From a virus: 29,314 nucleotides of DNA. The position numbers were made by a program, and so were the translations under genes. The notes beneath the pieces are model-generated. The model was not told where the DNA came from. It searched no databases and was given only the letters and a program-made list of their open reading frames with translations. Positions 5,507 through 11,389 of the stretch are shown piece after piece (position 1 is the stretch's first letter; each line of letters opens with the position of its first letter). The stretch spans positions 1-29,314 of the IMG/VR virus record IMGVR_UViG_3300021962_000465. The stretch is one strand, 5' to 3'.

Positions 5507-6205
5507 ATGCTAAAAACCGTACCCGTCACCGCAAACCGTAAAACCGGCCCAATTGCTGTCACTTACCGAAGCGGCACGCATGAGACCTACGCGACCTGCC
5601 CCAAAAGCTGCGCCCTGCACCCAAAAGCTGCCACCGGCACCGAACAAATCGACACCGATTATCTGGCCGCATTATTGGACGCGGTGCCGCGCCGTGGTGT
5701 TGCTTGGACTTATTCGCATTTTGCGGCCGCGCTGCTGCCTGTGGCAAAAGCTGGCCAGACTGTAATCAATGCGAGCTGTGACACCGAAGCCGAAGCCGTG
5801 GCCGCTGTGAATATTGGCCGCCCTGCCGTGCTGGCCGCTCCAACTGATACCGCGGACACTTTCCCGAAAGTGGTGGACGGCGTGCGCTTTCACCGGTGCC
5901 CTGCAGAGCTGGCCGACAATTTCACCTGTGCACAATGTGGCAATGGTTCGCCCTTATGTGCGCGCCCTGAGCGCCGCGATGTGGTGGTTTTTGTTGCCCA
6001 TGGCACCGGCGCGAAAAAAGTGGGCACCGGTTCCGGTGGCTGTTACGCTGCGAGCGGTCCGACCGCTATTCAATGGCACGGCACTAAAAAAGCGAAAACC
6101 CCGAACGATGCGGCCGCGCTGCGCGCTTTTGCAAAATCGTTGCCTGCCGGTTCAATGCTGCGCCATCATGTGGCGGGGGATATTGGCCGCGAGGTGGCCG
6201 CATGA
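5507..6205 (+). CDS. Cys-rich phage/plasmid-type protein of unknown function (232 aa)
   Basis: I do not recognise a characterised family. Cys residues occur as C31-xxx-C35, C91, C131, C141-xx-C144, C151 and C179 (a G-G-C-Y-A motif), enough for one or two metal sites. The N-terminus has a Thr/Arg-rich strand, and the T-Y-A-T-C-P-K-S-C-A-L opening resembles uncharacterised proteins of phages and plasmids. Many Ala and a high GC codon choice (GCC, CGC, ACC) differ from the late genes. It lies behind its own cassette promoter and overlaps a tiny membrane-peptide gene by ATGA. Confidence 0.65.
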   Translation: MLKTVPVTANRKTGPIAVTYRSGTHETYATCPKSCALHPKAATGTEQIDTDYLAALLDAVPRRGVAWTYSHFAAALLPVAKAGQTVINASCDTEAEAVAAVNIGRPAVLAAPTDTADTFPKVVDGVRFHRCPAELADNFTCAQCGNGSPLCARPERRDVVVFVAHGTGAKKVGTGSGGCYAASGPTAIQWHGTKKAKTPNDAAALRAFAKSLPAGSMLRHHVAGDIGREVAA

Positions 6206-6267
6206 TCATCTTTTTTGGCTTAGCTGTTTTTGTGTTGCTTTGGTGGTTTTTGGACCTGTTCGATTAA
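6202..6267 (+). CDS. 21-residue membrane peptide
   Basis: The start overlaps the preceding stop by ATGA. Nearly the whole peptide is hydrophobic (I-I-F-F-G-L-A-V-F-V-L-L-W-W-F-L) and ends in D-L-F-D, so it would be a single membrane helix. Translation coupling to the 5507 gene supports it, but such a short frame can occur by chance. If real, a small membrane effector is possible. Confidence 0.4.
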   Translation: MIIFFGLAVFVLLWWFLDLFD

Positions 6268-6269
6268 CC

Positions 6270-6338
6270 GGCCGGAAATTGGGGACAGATCAACAGAGAA
6301 TCAGAGGGGCGGAGGCCGAAAATTGGGGACAGATCAAC
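6270..6338 (+). repeat. Tandem direct repeat containing TTGGGGACAGATCAAC
   Basis: Two 25-base copies, at 6270-6294 and 6314-6338, differ by one base: GGCCG(G/A) followed by AAATTGGGGACAGATCAAC. Copy starts are 44 bp apart. The core AATTGGGGACAG also appears at 3078-3089. Words of the form TTGGGGACAGA occur near REP/RAYT-type transposable sequences in many proteobacteria as I recall, but no transposase is present, so the origin is unproven. Confidence 0.65.
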
Positions 6339-6375
6339 CAGTAAAGAAAACCCCGTAAACTAGGCCCGCGGTCCC

Positions 6376-6485
6376 TGACGCTTGCCGCGTCAAATCTGGC
6401 ACGCGAACCGGTTCGAACCGGTTCGGGGCTCGCGCCTATGCAAGTTTTTGCATAGGTTCGGGGCTATCGGGGCCGCGGCCCCGAT
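6376..6485. repeat. Series of four hairpins/palindromes
   Basis: In 110 bases there are TGACGC/GCGTCA (6376-6381 with 6387-6392); a tandem repeat of the 10-bp palindrome GAACCGGTTC (6405-6414 and 6415-6424); CCTATGCAA/TTGCATAGG with a GTTT loop (6435-6443 with 6448-6456); and the perfect palindrome ATCGGGGCCGCGGCCCCGAT (6466-6485), followed by TAAAAAATTC. The last could end transcription from the 5507 unit, although the following tract is A-rich on this strand. No gene is seen between 6268 and 6579. Confidence 0.7.
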
Positions 6486-6497
6486 TAAAAAATTCAA

Positions 6498-6526
6498 TTG
6501 GACGCGGTCCGCGGAGCGCGTAGAAT
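6498..6526 (+). promoter_or_regulatory. Cassette promoter P4
   Basis: TTGGAC (6498-6503) and TAGAAT (6521-6526) are separated by 17 bp of GC-rich sequence, with the conserved AAAAAATTCAATTGGACG box upstream. The leader then carries two CCGCGG words (6537-6542 and 6552-6557) able to form a hairpin before the AGAAAGGATAGAG at 6565-6577. Confidence 0.7.
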
Positions 6527-6579
6527 TCAACACATGCCGCGGGGATTCGCTCCGCGGTCAACTTAGAAAGGATAGAGTT

Positions 6580-7530
6580 ATGGCACACATGATTGATACC
6601 ACCACCGGCCGCGCTGCAATGGCATATGCTGGCAAAACCCCATGGCACGGCCTAGGCCAGAGCCTGACGGAGGGCGCGACAATTGAACAGTGGACCCGCG
6701 AAGCGGGTTTGGCTTACACCGTGAAAGAAAGCCCCGTGCTTTTTAGGACCGAAGCGGCCAGCGAGCCGGAGGTTTTCACCGGCCGCAAAGTGCTGCACCG
6801 CTCCGATACTGGCGGGGCGCTGGCCGTGGTCTCTGATGGATATCATGTGGTGCAGCCCGCGGAGGTTATGGGCTTTTTTGAAAAGCTGGTGCAGCTGGGC
6901 GGGTTTCAATTGGAGACCGCCGGAGCCCTGAGCCATGGCAAACGCGTTTGGGCGCTTGCTTCGGTAGGTGCTGGCGCTGATGTGGTGGACGGTGACACCG
7001 TGAAACCGTATTTATTGCTGGGCACCTCGTATGACGGCACCATGGCCACAGTTGCAAAATTTACAACCATTCGCGTGGTGTGCAATAACACCATCACCGC
7101 GGCCGTTGCGGATCAATCGGCCGCGGTTCGTGTGCTGCACTCCGAGCGGTTCGATGCGGACCGCGTGCGCCTCGAGCTGGGGATCGTGGCCGATAATTGG
7201 GAGCGCTTTTTGGTTCAATCGCGCAAGCTGGCTGCCGTGCCCATGGCTGCAGCCGAAGCTGATGCATTTGTGGCCGAGCTGCTCAAGCCCTACCATTCGA
7301 GCACTCTCGCTGTCACCGATACCCGCGCATATAAGCGCATCATGTCGCTGTTTAATGGTGCGTCAATCGGCCACGGCCTTACCGGCCAAACCCGTTGGGG
7401 GATGTTGAACGCTGTCACCGAATTAGTGGATCATGAGCGCGGCCGTTCGGACAACACGCGCTTGGAGTCCGCGTGGTTCGGCACCGGTGCCGCAATGAAA
7501 ACGCGAGCGCTGGAGCTGCTGGCCGCGTAA
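6580..7530 (+). CDS. DUF932 phage/plasmid-like protein (316 aa)
   Basis: The order of motifs matches the DUF932 (phage/plasmid-like protein) family: P-W-H-G-L-G at 21-26, a middle region with S-D-G-Y-H-V-V-Q and E-T-A-G-A-L-S-H-G-K-R-V-W, then R165-V-V-C-N-N-T171. Its length is typical for the family. The molecular function is unknown; members are spread by phages and plasmids. The frame is open back to 6382, but the AGAAAGGATAGAG leader and promoter P4 fix the start at 6580. A hairpin follows the stop closely. Confidence 0.85.
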   Translation: MAHMIDTTTGRAAMAYAGKTPWHGLGQSLTEGATIEQWTREAGLAYTVKESPVLFRTEAASEPEVFTGRKVLHRSDTGGALAVVSDGYHVVQPAEVMGFFEKLVQLGGFQLETAGALSHGKRVWALASVGAGADVVDGDTVKPYLLLGTSYDGTMATVAKFTTIRVVCNNTITAAVADQSAAVRVLHSERFDADRVRLELGIVADNWERFLVQSRKLAAVPMAAAEADAFVAELLKPYHSSTLAVTDTRAYKRIMSLFNGASIGHGLTGQTRWGMLNAVTELVDHERGRSDNTRLESAWFGTGAAMKTRALELLAA

Positions 7531-7534
7531 GGCT

Positions 7535-7554
7535 ATCGGGGCGCGAGCCCCGAT
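7535..7554 (+). terminator. Hairpin after the DUF932 gene
   Basis: ATCGGGGC (7535-7542), a GCGA loop, and GCCCCGAT (7547-7554) form an 8-bp GC-rich stem five bases after the stop codon. It is followed by TAAAAAATACAATTAGAC, the start of the next promoter. The same stem core (ATCGGGGC) is used at 6466. It lacks a T-tract on this strand, so its strength as a terminator is uncertain. Confidence 0.5.
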
Positions 7555-7566
7555 TAAAAAATACAA

Positions 7567-7595
7567 TTAGACGGGCGGCACGGTTCGGCGATAAT
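7567..7595 (+). promoter_or_regulatory. Cassette promoter P5, -10 box inside an inverted repeat loop
   Basis: TTAGAC (7567-7572) and GATAAT (7590-7595) are separated by 17 bp. CGGTTCGGC (7581-7589) and GCCGAACCG (7597-7605) form a 9-bp inverted repeat with the -10 box in its loop, an arrangement that would suit operator control. A longer leader than usual (about 70 bases, with the G-rich element) leads to AGAAAGGATAGAG at 7668-7680. Confidence 0.65.
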
Positions 7596-7615
7596 TGCCG
7601 AACCGCCGAAAGAGG

Positions 7616-7652
7616 TTCCCTCAATTGGTGGTGGCGGGGGCGGGTGGGCTCG
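7616..7652 (+). repeat. G-rich element, copy A
   Basis: TTCCCT is followed after a few bases by GGTGGTGGCGGGGG, one base, then GGGTGGGC. The same element is found at 9627-9662. Between 7627 and 7649 there are enough G runs for a G-quadruplex in RNA or the plus strand. It lies in the leader between promoter P5 and the gene at 7684. Confidence 0.6.
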
Positions 7653-7683
7653 CCAGACCATTAACTTAGAAAGGATAGAGATT

Positions 7684-8097
7684 ATGGGAAATCGTGCAGT
7701 TATCACAGCGTCAACTTCGCAAACCGAAGGGGCGGGAATTTATTTGCATTGGAATGGCGGCCCCGAGTCGGTGCTGGCTTTTTTGGATGTGGCACGCGAG
7801 CGAGGGTTTCGCGATCCGGCAGGTGATGATCAATATGCAATGGCCCGCCTTTGTGGTTTGATTTGTGAATTTTTTGGCCATGGTGATTCGTCAATTGGAA
7901 TCGGTGCACTCAATGAGCTGGACTGCAACAACCACGACAACGGCGTGTATGTCATTGGCAAAGGCTGGACTGTGGTGGATCGTTGGGGTGCTGGCGCTGA
8001 GCCTATGCCCACCAGCATGACGCACATGAGCGACTACCAATTGAAACAATATCGGGGGATTAAGGACCAGCTGCAGGGGGAAAAGTCATGCGCCTGA
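7684..8097 (+). CDS. Conserved phage/plasmid hypothetical, MGNRAVIT family (137 aa)
   Basis: The start M-G-N-R-A-V-I-T, then I-Y-L-H-W-N-G-G-P-E-S-V (22-33), and later D-N-G-V-Y-V-I-G, matches a small family I recognise as common in phages and some plasmids, without known function. It is likely a mixed alpha/beta fold. The start is fixed by the leader at 7668-7680. Its last ten bases overlap the next gene, which has its own GGGGA site, so these two form a short operon. Confidence 0.7.
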   Translation: MGNRAVITASTSQTEGAGIYLHWNGGPESVLAFLDVARERGFRDPAGDDQYAMARLCGLICEFFGHGDSSIGIGALNELDCNNHDNGVYVIGKGWTVVDRWGAGAEPMPTSMTHMSDYQLKQYRGIKDQLQGEKSCA

Positions 8098-8393
8098 ACT
8101 TCTACGAAGATCCGGGGCACGGCTGGCTTGCCGTGCCCATTCCCTTGCTCGATAAGCTTGGGATCATTGACCAGATCAGCACCTACAGCTACATGCGGGG
8201 CATGCTTGCCCACTTGGAAGAGGACTGTGACTATTCGGTATTCTGGGCGGCGGCTCAGCGTGCAGGCCTGAAGTTGCACATTCGCACCACCCGCACCGAT
8301 AACCGTTCACGCATTCGGGGCTATGCCCCATTCACCCCAGCAAGGGCACGGGCGGCTATCGCCGAAGCTTCGGCGATAGTAACAATCAATTAG
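8088..8393 (+). CDS. Conserved phage hypothetical, DPGHGWL family (101 aa)
   Basis: The opening D-P-G-H-G-W-L-A-V followed by I-S-x-Y-S-Y...H-L-E-E-D-C-D-Y and a C-terminal R-S-R-I-R-G-Y-A-P-F pattern belongs to a family frequently found next to the preceding one in phages. The function is unknown. It overlaps the 7684 gene by ten bases. The C-terminal residues A-I-A-E-A-S-A-I-V-T-I-N are encoded by a 24-bp palindrome plus the promoter box of the next cassette, so this tail is shaped by regulatory DNA. Confidence 0.7.
   Translation: MRLNFYEDPGHGWLAVPIPLLDKLGIIDQISTYSYMRGMLAHLEEDCDYSVFWAAAQRAGLKLHIRTTRTDNRSRIRGYAPFTPARARAAIAEASAIVTIN
8356..8379. repeat. Perfect 24-bp palindrome in the 3' end of a gene
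   Basis: CTATCGCCGAAG (8356-8367) is followed immediately by its exact reverse complement (8368-8379). It lies inside the coding end of the 8088 gene, just before the AATCAATTAG promoter box. Its position matches the GGCTATCGGGG hairpins at 6463 and 7533, so it may be the terminator or boundary element of the cassette. Confidence 0.7.
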
Positions 8394-8418
8394 ACCGGCA
8401 CCACAAAACCGCTACAAT
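8390..8418 (+). promoter_or_regulatory. Cassette promoter P6, overlapping a stop codon
   Basis: TTAGAC (8390-8395) and TACAAT (8413-8418) are separated by 17 bp, and the TAG stop of the 8088 gene lies in the -35. The leader then has the hairpin CTCAGCA/TGCTGAG (8426-8432 with 8437-8443) and the AGAAAGGATAGAG word at 8450-8462. Confidence 0.75.
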
Positions 8419-8464
8419 GGAATCACTCAGCAACAATGCTGAGCAACTTAGAAAGGATAGAGTC

Positions 8465-8917
8465 ATGAGCACCAATAACCCATTTCGCCACCACACAAAT
8501 AACTTGTTCGCATCACGCGGTTGTGATATCGATGCAGCATTGTCATATGCTAACGAGGTGATCACTGCACTGCCAACTGAAACACAGGCCGGAGCAATGA
8601 CTGCACTCATGGTAGTGGTCAACACTGCCGCGAATGCATTCGATCAGGCCCGTGGTCCAAGCCCCGAGAAGCTTGCGATCATTGACCTGATTCGCAACCA
8701 GATCGACAACTGGGCATCGAGCCACCTTGACAACCACATCGAAGGATGGATTGACAACAACCTCGGCGCGCACACAGCCATCGATGACAAGGTGCAGGAA
8801 TACATCAACGACAACCTTGATGTTGATGAAAAGATCAGCGAGTGGATGAACGAATACCTTGAGAACCACATCAGCGAAGCGATAGACAATATGGATCTGG
8901 TGGTCCGAGTCCGATAG
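8465..8917 (+). CDS. Acidic helical hypothetical protein (150 aa)
   Basis: The function is unknown. The second half is very acidic and shows loosely repeated units with Trp/Tyr every 13-20 residues: L-D-N-H-I-E-G-W-I-D-N-N-L, then V-Q-E-Y-I-N-D-N-L, then I-S-E-W-M-N-E-Y-L-E-N-H-I. This suggests a repeated amphipathic helix, possibly a binding surface mimicking DNA or another partner. The frame opens at 8417 but the AGAAAGGATAGAG leader fixes the start at 8465. Confidence 0.65.
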   Translation: MSTNNPFRHHTNNLFASRGCDIDAALSYANEVITALPTETQAGAMTALMVVVNTAANAFDQARGPSPEKLAIIDLIRNQIDNWASSHLDNHIEGWIDNNLGAHTAIDDKVQEYINDNLDVDEKISEWMNEYLENHISEAIDNMDLVVRVR

Positions 8918-8925
8918 AAACAATC

Positions 8926-8956
8926 AATGGGGCCTAGGCCCCATTTCTCTTATAAT
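8926..8956 (+). promoter_or_regulatory. Terminator hairpin fused to cassette promoter P7
   Basis: AATGGGGCCTAGGCCCCATT (8926-8945) is a perfect 20-bp palindrome followed by TCTCTT, so it can end transcription from the 8465 gene. It also overlaps a promoter: a weak -35 TGGGGC (8928-8933), a 17-bp spacer, and a consensus -10 TATAAT (8951-8956). After it comes a hairpin of 10 bp with one G-U pair (8962-8971 with 8976-8985) and the leader at 8989-9001. The usual TTRGAC is replaced by TGGGGC here. Confidence 0.6.
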
Positions 8957-9003
8957 TGCATTACCGCAACAATAGTGTTGTGGTATTTAGAAAGGATAGA
9001 GTC

Positions 9004-9471
9004 ATGAGCACTCGCAAAGTAAACCCTCTGATCAAAGCGATCAACCGTTCAATTCAATCGTCTAAGCACGAAGGTCATGCTCTGATCACCAGAGCAAAGC
9101 AGCTTGAAGAACAACGCATGATGATTCGTGCGAAGTATTCAGAGGCATTCAAGGATCTGACTGCAGAAGAGGCCAGCACCTTGTTCATCACCAACACCGG
9201 CTATCACCCAACGATCCACCTGACCCTGCACGATCTGGAAGGGTTCAAGGATCCCAAGCTGGTGGCAATGCTTGGGTTCTTCCTGCAGTTCACCGATAAG
9301 GTGGAAGAGAAAGAGTGGGCGCAGTTCATGAACAAGGACTACACTGTGCAGTTGGATGATGTTCGCATAAGCATCAGTGCTTATGTTCGTGATGGTTCAC
9401 CCACCTGCAGAAAGGTGGCAACTGGCACCAGACTAGAGGAAGTCACCACCTACAAGATCGAATGCACCTGA
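9004..9471 (+). CDS. Hypothetical protein (155 aa)
   Basis: The N-terminal half is a basic, helical stretch with a probable coiled coil (about residues 22-55). The C-terminal half is beta-rich, with repeated V/I-alternating strands (V-Q-L-D-D-V-R-I-S-I-S-A-Y-V). It starts M-S-T like the 8465 gene and shares its leader. No known family is recognised. It is the last gene of the island and is closed by a double hairpin. Confidence 0.65.
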   Translation: MSTRKVNPLIKAINRSIQSSKHEGHALITRAKQLEEQRMMIRAKYSEAFKDLTAEEASTLFITNTGYHPTIHLTLHDLEGFKDPKLVAMLGFFLQFTDKVEEKEWAQFMNKDYTVQLDDVRISISAYVRDGSPTCRKVATGTRLEEVTTYKIECT

Positions 9472-9472
9472 T

Positions 9473-9530
9473 CTAAGAGGCCTCGGCCTCTTAGCATCCA
9501 AGGCCGCCACCTGGCGGCCTTTTGCTTTTT
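9473..9530 (+). terminator. Double-hairpin terminator closing the accessory island
   Basis: The first stem is CTAAGAGGCC/GGCCTCTTAG (9473-9482 with 9485-9494), two bases after the stop. The second is AAGGCCGCCA/TGGCGGCCTT (9500-9509 with 9512-9521), followed by TTGCTTTTT. The second is a classical intrinsic terminator. Confidence 0.8.
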
Positions 9531-9872
9531 CCCTTTAGAATCAACAACTTAGCGCATCATTAAAACAATTAATCGATTCTGATTTGCCGATCAGAAGAAT
9601 CAATTGGACGCGCGCGTCCAAAAATGTTCCCTAAAGGTGGTGGCGGGGGTGGGTGGGCCCGCATACCCTTTCAGATCGCTGCGCTTTGCTTGCTCTTCTT
9701 TAGGGGGGAGGGCCATTTTTGTACCCGGTCTTCGCAGGCTCGCCCTTCGCCCTATTTTTGCCATAGGAAACCACCACAAATACTTATCATCCAAATAGTA
9801 AACCCACCCCCTTGTTTTTAAAATCGCTTGGGTGGGGTAATATATAAAAATTCCAGAACCTGAGGGTCTGCT
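9531..9872 (+). other. Non-coding gap before the large terminase
   Basis: No supported gene is present in these 342 bases. They hold a decayed promoter box AATCAATTGGACG (9599-9609) without a matching -10, the second G-rich element (9627-9662), a C-rich stretch CCCACCC (9803-9809) able to pair with GGGTGGG (9830-9836), and an AT-rich TAATATATAAAAA (9838-9850) just before the terminase. GAGGGT serves as the Shine-Dalgarno of the terminase. A short frame at 9624-9821 exists but has an unlikely composition. Confidence 0.5.
9627..9662 (+). repeat. G-rich element, copy B
   Basis: TTCCCT is followed by GGTGGTGGCGGGGG, T, GGGTGGGC. Apart from one base in the core and the short stretch after TTCCCT it equals copy A at 7616-7652. 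Both copies follow an AATTRGACG box. Unlike copy A it is not followed by the AGAAAGGATAGAG leader. Confidence 0.6.
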
Positions 9873-11339
9873 ATGGCATACGCACCTGCTGATATTGAAG
9901 AAGAACAACTACGCCTCGAGCTACGGCTCAAGCTCCTTGAAGCGCACGAACGCGCAACCGGCAACTTCATCGACTTCTGCCAATATGTTTGGCCAGAAAT
10001 GTTGGTCGGCGATCATCACCGCATGATTGCTGAAAAGTTCGACCGAGTCATCTCTGGCGAATGCAAGCGCCTGATCGTGGCCATGCCCCCGCGCCACGGT
10101 AAGTCACAAATGGGCAGCTATCTTTTCCCTGCCTACCTGATGGGCAAGTTGCCCCAATCTAAACTGATCGTCGGCTCGCACACCGCGGAGCTCGCTCAAC
10201 GCTTCGGTCGCATGATCCGTAACTTGGTGGACGATGAGAGGTATCGAGAGATCTTCCCCAACATGCAACTCTCTGCTGACAGCAAGGCCGCCGGACGGTG
10301 GAACACGGCCCAAGGCGGGGAAGCCTTCTTCATTGGTAAGGGCGGCGCGATGACTGGCCGCGGTGGTGATGTGATCATTCTGGACGACATCTTGGACGAA
10401 CAGGATGCCAACTCTGAAACCGCGATGGAAGCAACTTGGGAGTGGTACGAGTCTGGCCCTCGTCAGCGTTTACAGCCGGGCGGCGCAATCATCCTGATCA
10501 ACACCCGTTGGAAAACAGATGATCCTGCCGGTCGCCTGTTGAAAATGCAATCCAACCTCAAGGCCGACCAGTGGGAGGTCTTGGAGTTCCCTGCCATCTT
10601 GCCCAGCGGCAAGCCCCTTTGGCCGGGCTACTGGAAGCTTGAGGAGTTGGAGAAGGTCAAGTTCTCCATCGGTCTGAAAAAGTGGAACGCCCAGTGGCAA
10701 CAGAACCCAACCAACGACGAAGGTGCGATCCTGAAACGCAACTGGTGGCGCAAGTGGAAGTTCGATGAGCCGCCATCATGCGAATACATTATCCAGTGCT
10801 ACGACACGGCGTACTCCAAAAAAGAGACGGCCGACTTCTCTGTCATCAGCACTTGGGGCGTGTTTTATCCTGATGCGGATTCGGGTGCAAACCTGATCCT
10901 GTTGAATGTGCGCAAAGGCCGTTGGGACTTCCCCGAGTTGAAGCGTGTCGCGAAGGACGAGTACCTTTACTGGAAACCAGATAATGTTTTGATTGAGGCC
11001 AAAGCAACGGGCACGCCGTTGCAGCAAGAACTTCGTCGTCTGTCGATCCCTGTCACGATGTACTCACCCGGTGGTCGCCGAACGGGGCAGGACAAGATTT
11101 CCCGCGCCAACGCTGTTGCTCCTATCTTGGAGTCGGGCATGGTTTGGTACCCTGAAAATCAGGAGTGGGCCGAGGAGATGGTTGAGGAATGCGCGGCCTT
11201 TCCCCTTGCTCCTCATGATGACCAAGTGGACACCGCGGTGATGGCATGGCATCGCTTCCGTCAGGGCAACTTCATTGCTTTGGCTGATGATGATTTGGAT
11301 GAGGGCGAACCGCAAACGGGACCTGTTGAGTATTATTGA
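9873..11339 (+). CDS. terL: Terminase large subunit
   Basis: This 488-residue protein is the ATP-driven packaging motor and nuclease. The ATPase part shows Walker A M71-P-P-R-H-G-K-S78 and Walker B V-I-I-L-D-D (167-172), plus a T-R-W (211-213) coupling-type motif. The RNase H-like nuclease shows C-Y-D311-T-A-Y, L-I-E375-A-K, and H-D449-D450-Q-V-D453. All catalytic acids are present, and the length is typical. It should assemble with the small subunit at 3678 and the portal at 14813. It is the first gene of the late region. Confidence 0.95.
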   Translation: MAYAPADIEEEQLRLELRLKLLEAHERATGNFIDFCQYVWPEMLVGDHHRMIAEKFDRVISGECKRLIVAMPPRHGKSQMGSYLFPAYLMGKLPQSKLIVGSHTAELAQRFGRMIRNLVDDERYREIFPNMQLSADSKAAGRWNTAQGGEAFFIGKGGAMTGRGGDVIILDDILDEQDANSETAMEATWEWYESGPRQRLQPGGAIILINTRWKTDDPAGRLLKMQSNLKADQWEVLEFPAILPSGKPLWPGYWKLEELEKVKFSIGLKKWNAQWQQNPTNDEGAILKRNWWRKWKFDEPPSCEYIIQCYDTAYSKKETADFSVISTWGVFYPDADSGANLILLNVRKGRWDFPELKRVAKDEYLYWKPDNVLIEAKATGTPLQQELRRLSIPVTMYSPGGRRTGQDKISRANAVAPILESGMVWYPENQEWAEEMVEECAAFPLAPHDDQVDTAVMAWHRFRQGNFIALADDDLDEGEPQTGPVEYY

Positions 11340-11389
11340 CAAGCTGCTTAAAATGGGGCAACTTACTCACTAGCCGAGGGCCACGGACC

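Noticed and set aside
6270-6485. Insertion sequence or transposon end
   Set aside because: There are direct repeats and palindromes, but no transposase gene, no clear terminal inverted repeats and no target duplication.
6382-6579. N-terminal extension of the DUF932 protein
   Set aside because: The extension would be coded by hairpins and the promoter; the family start pattern and leader place the start at 6580.
4762-9001. CRISPR array suggested by repeated units
   Set aside because: Repeats are promoter and leader words spaced by whole genes of unequal length, not by short uniform spacers.
8417-9003. Upstream starts for the 8465 and 9004 proteins (8417 and 8956)
   Set aside because: Both would begin inside the promoter or leader hairpin, and the AGAAAGGATAGAG leader would be translated. 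The ATGs after the leaders are better.
9624-9821. Plus-strand frame of 65 codons with a poly-Gly start
   Set aside because: The Gly run is the G-rich element; the rest is Cys/Pro/Phe-rich without a family pattern, and there is no Shine-Dalgarno.
9600-9908. Minus-strand frame across the terL start
   Set aside because: It overlaps the terL start region and G-rich repeat on the opposite strand, with no support.
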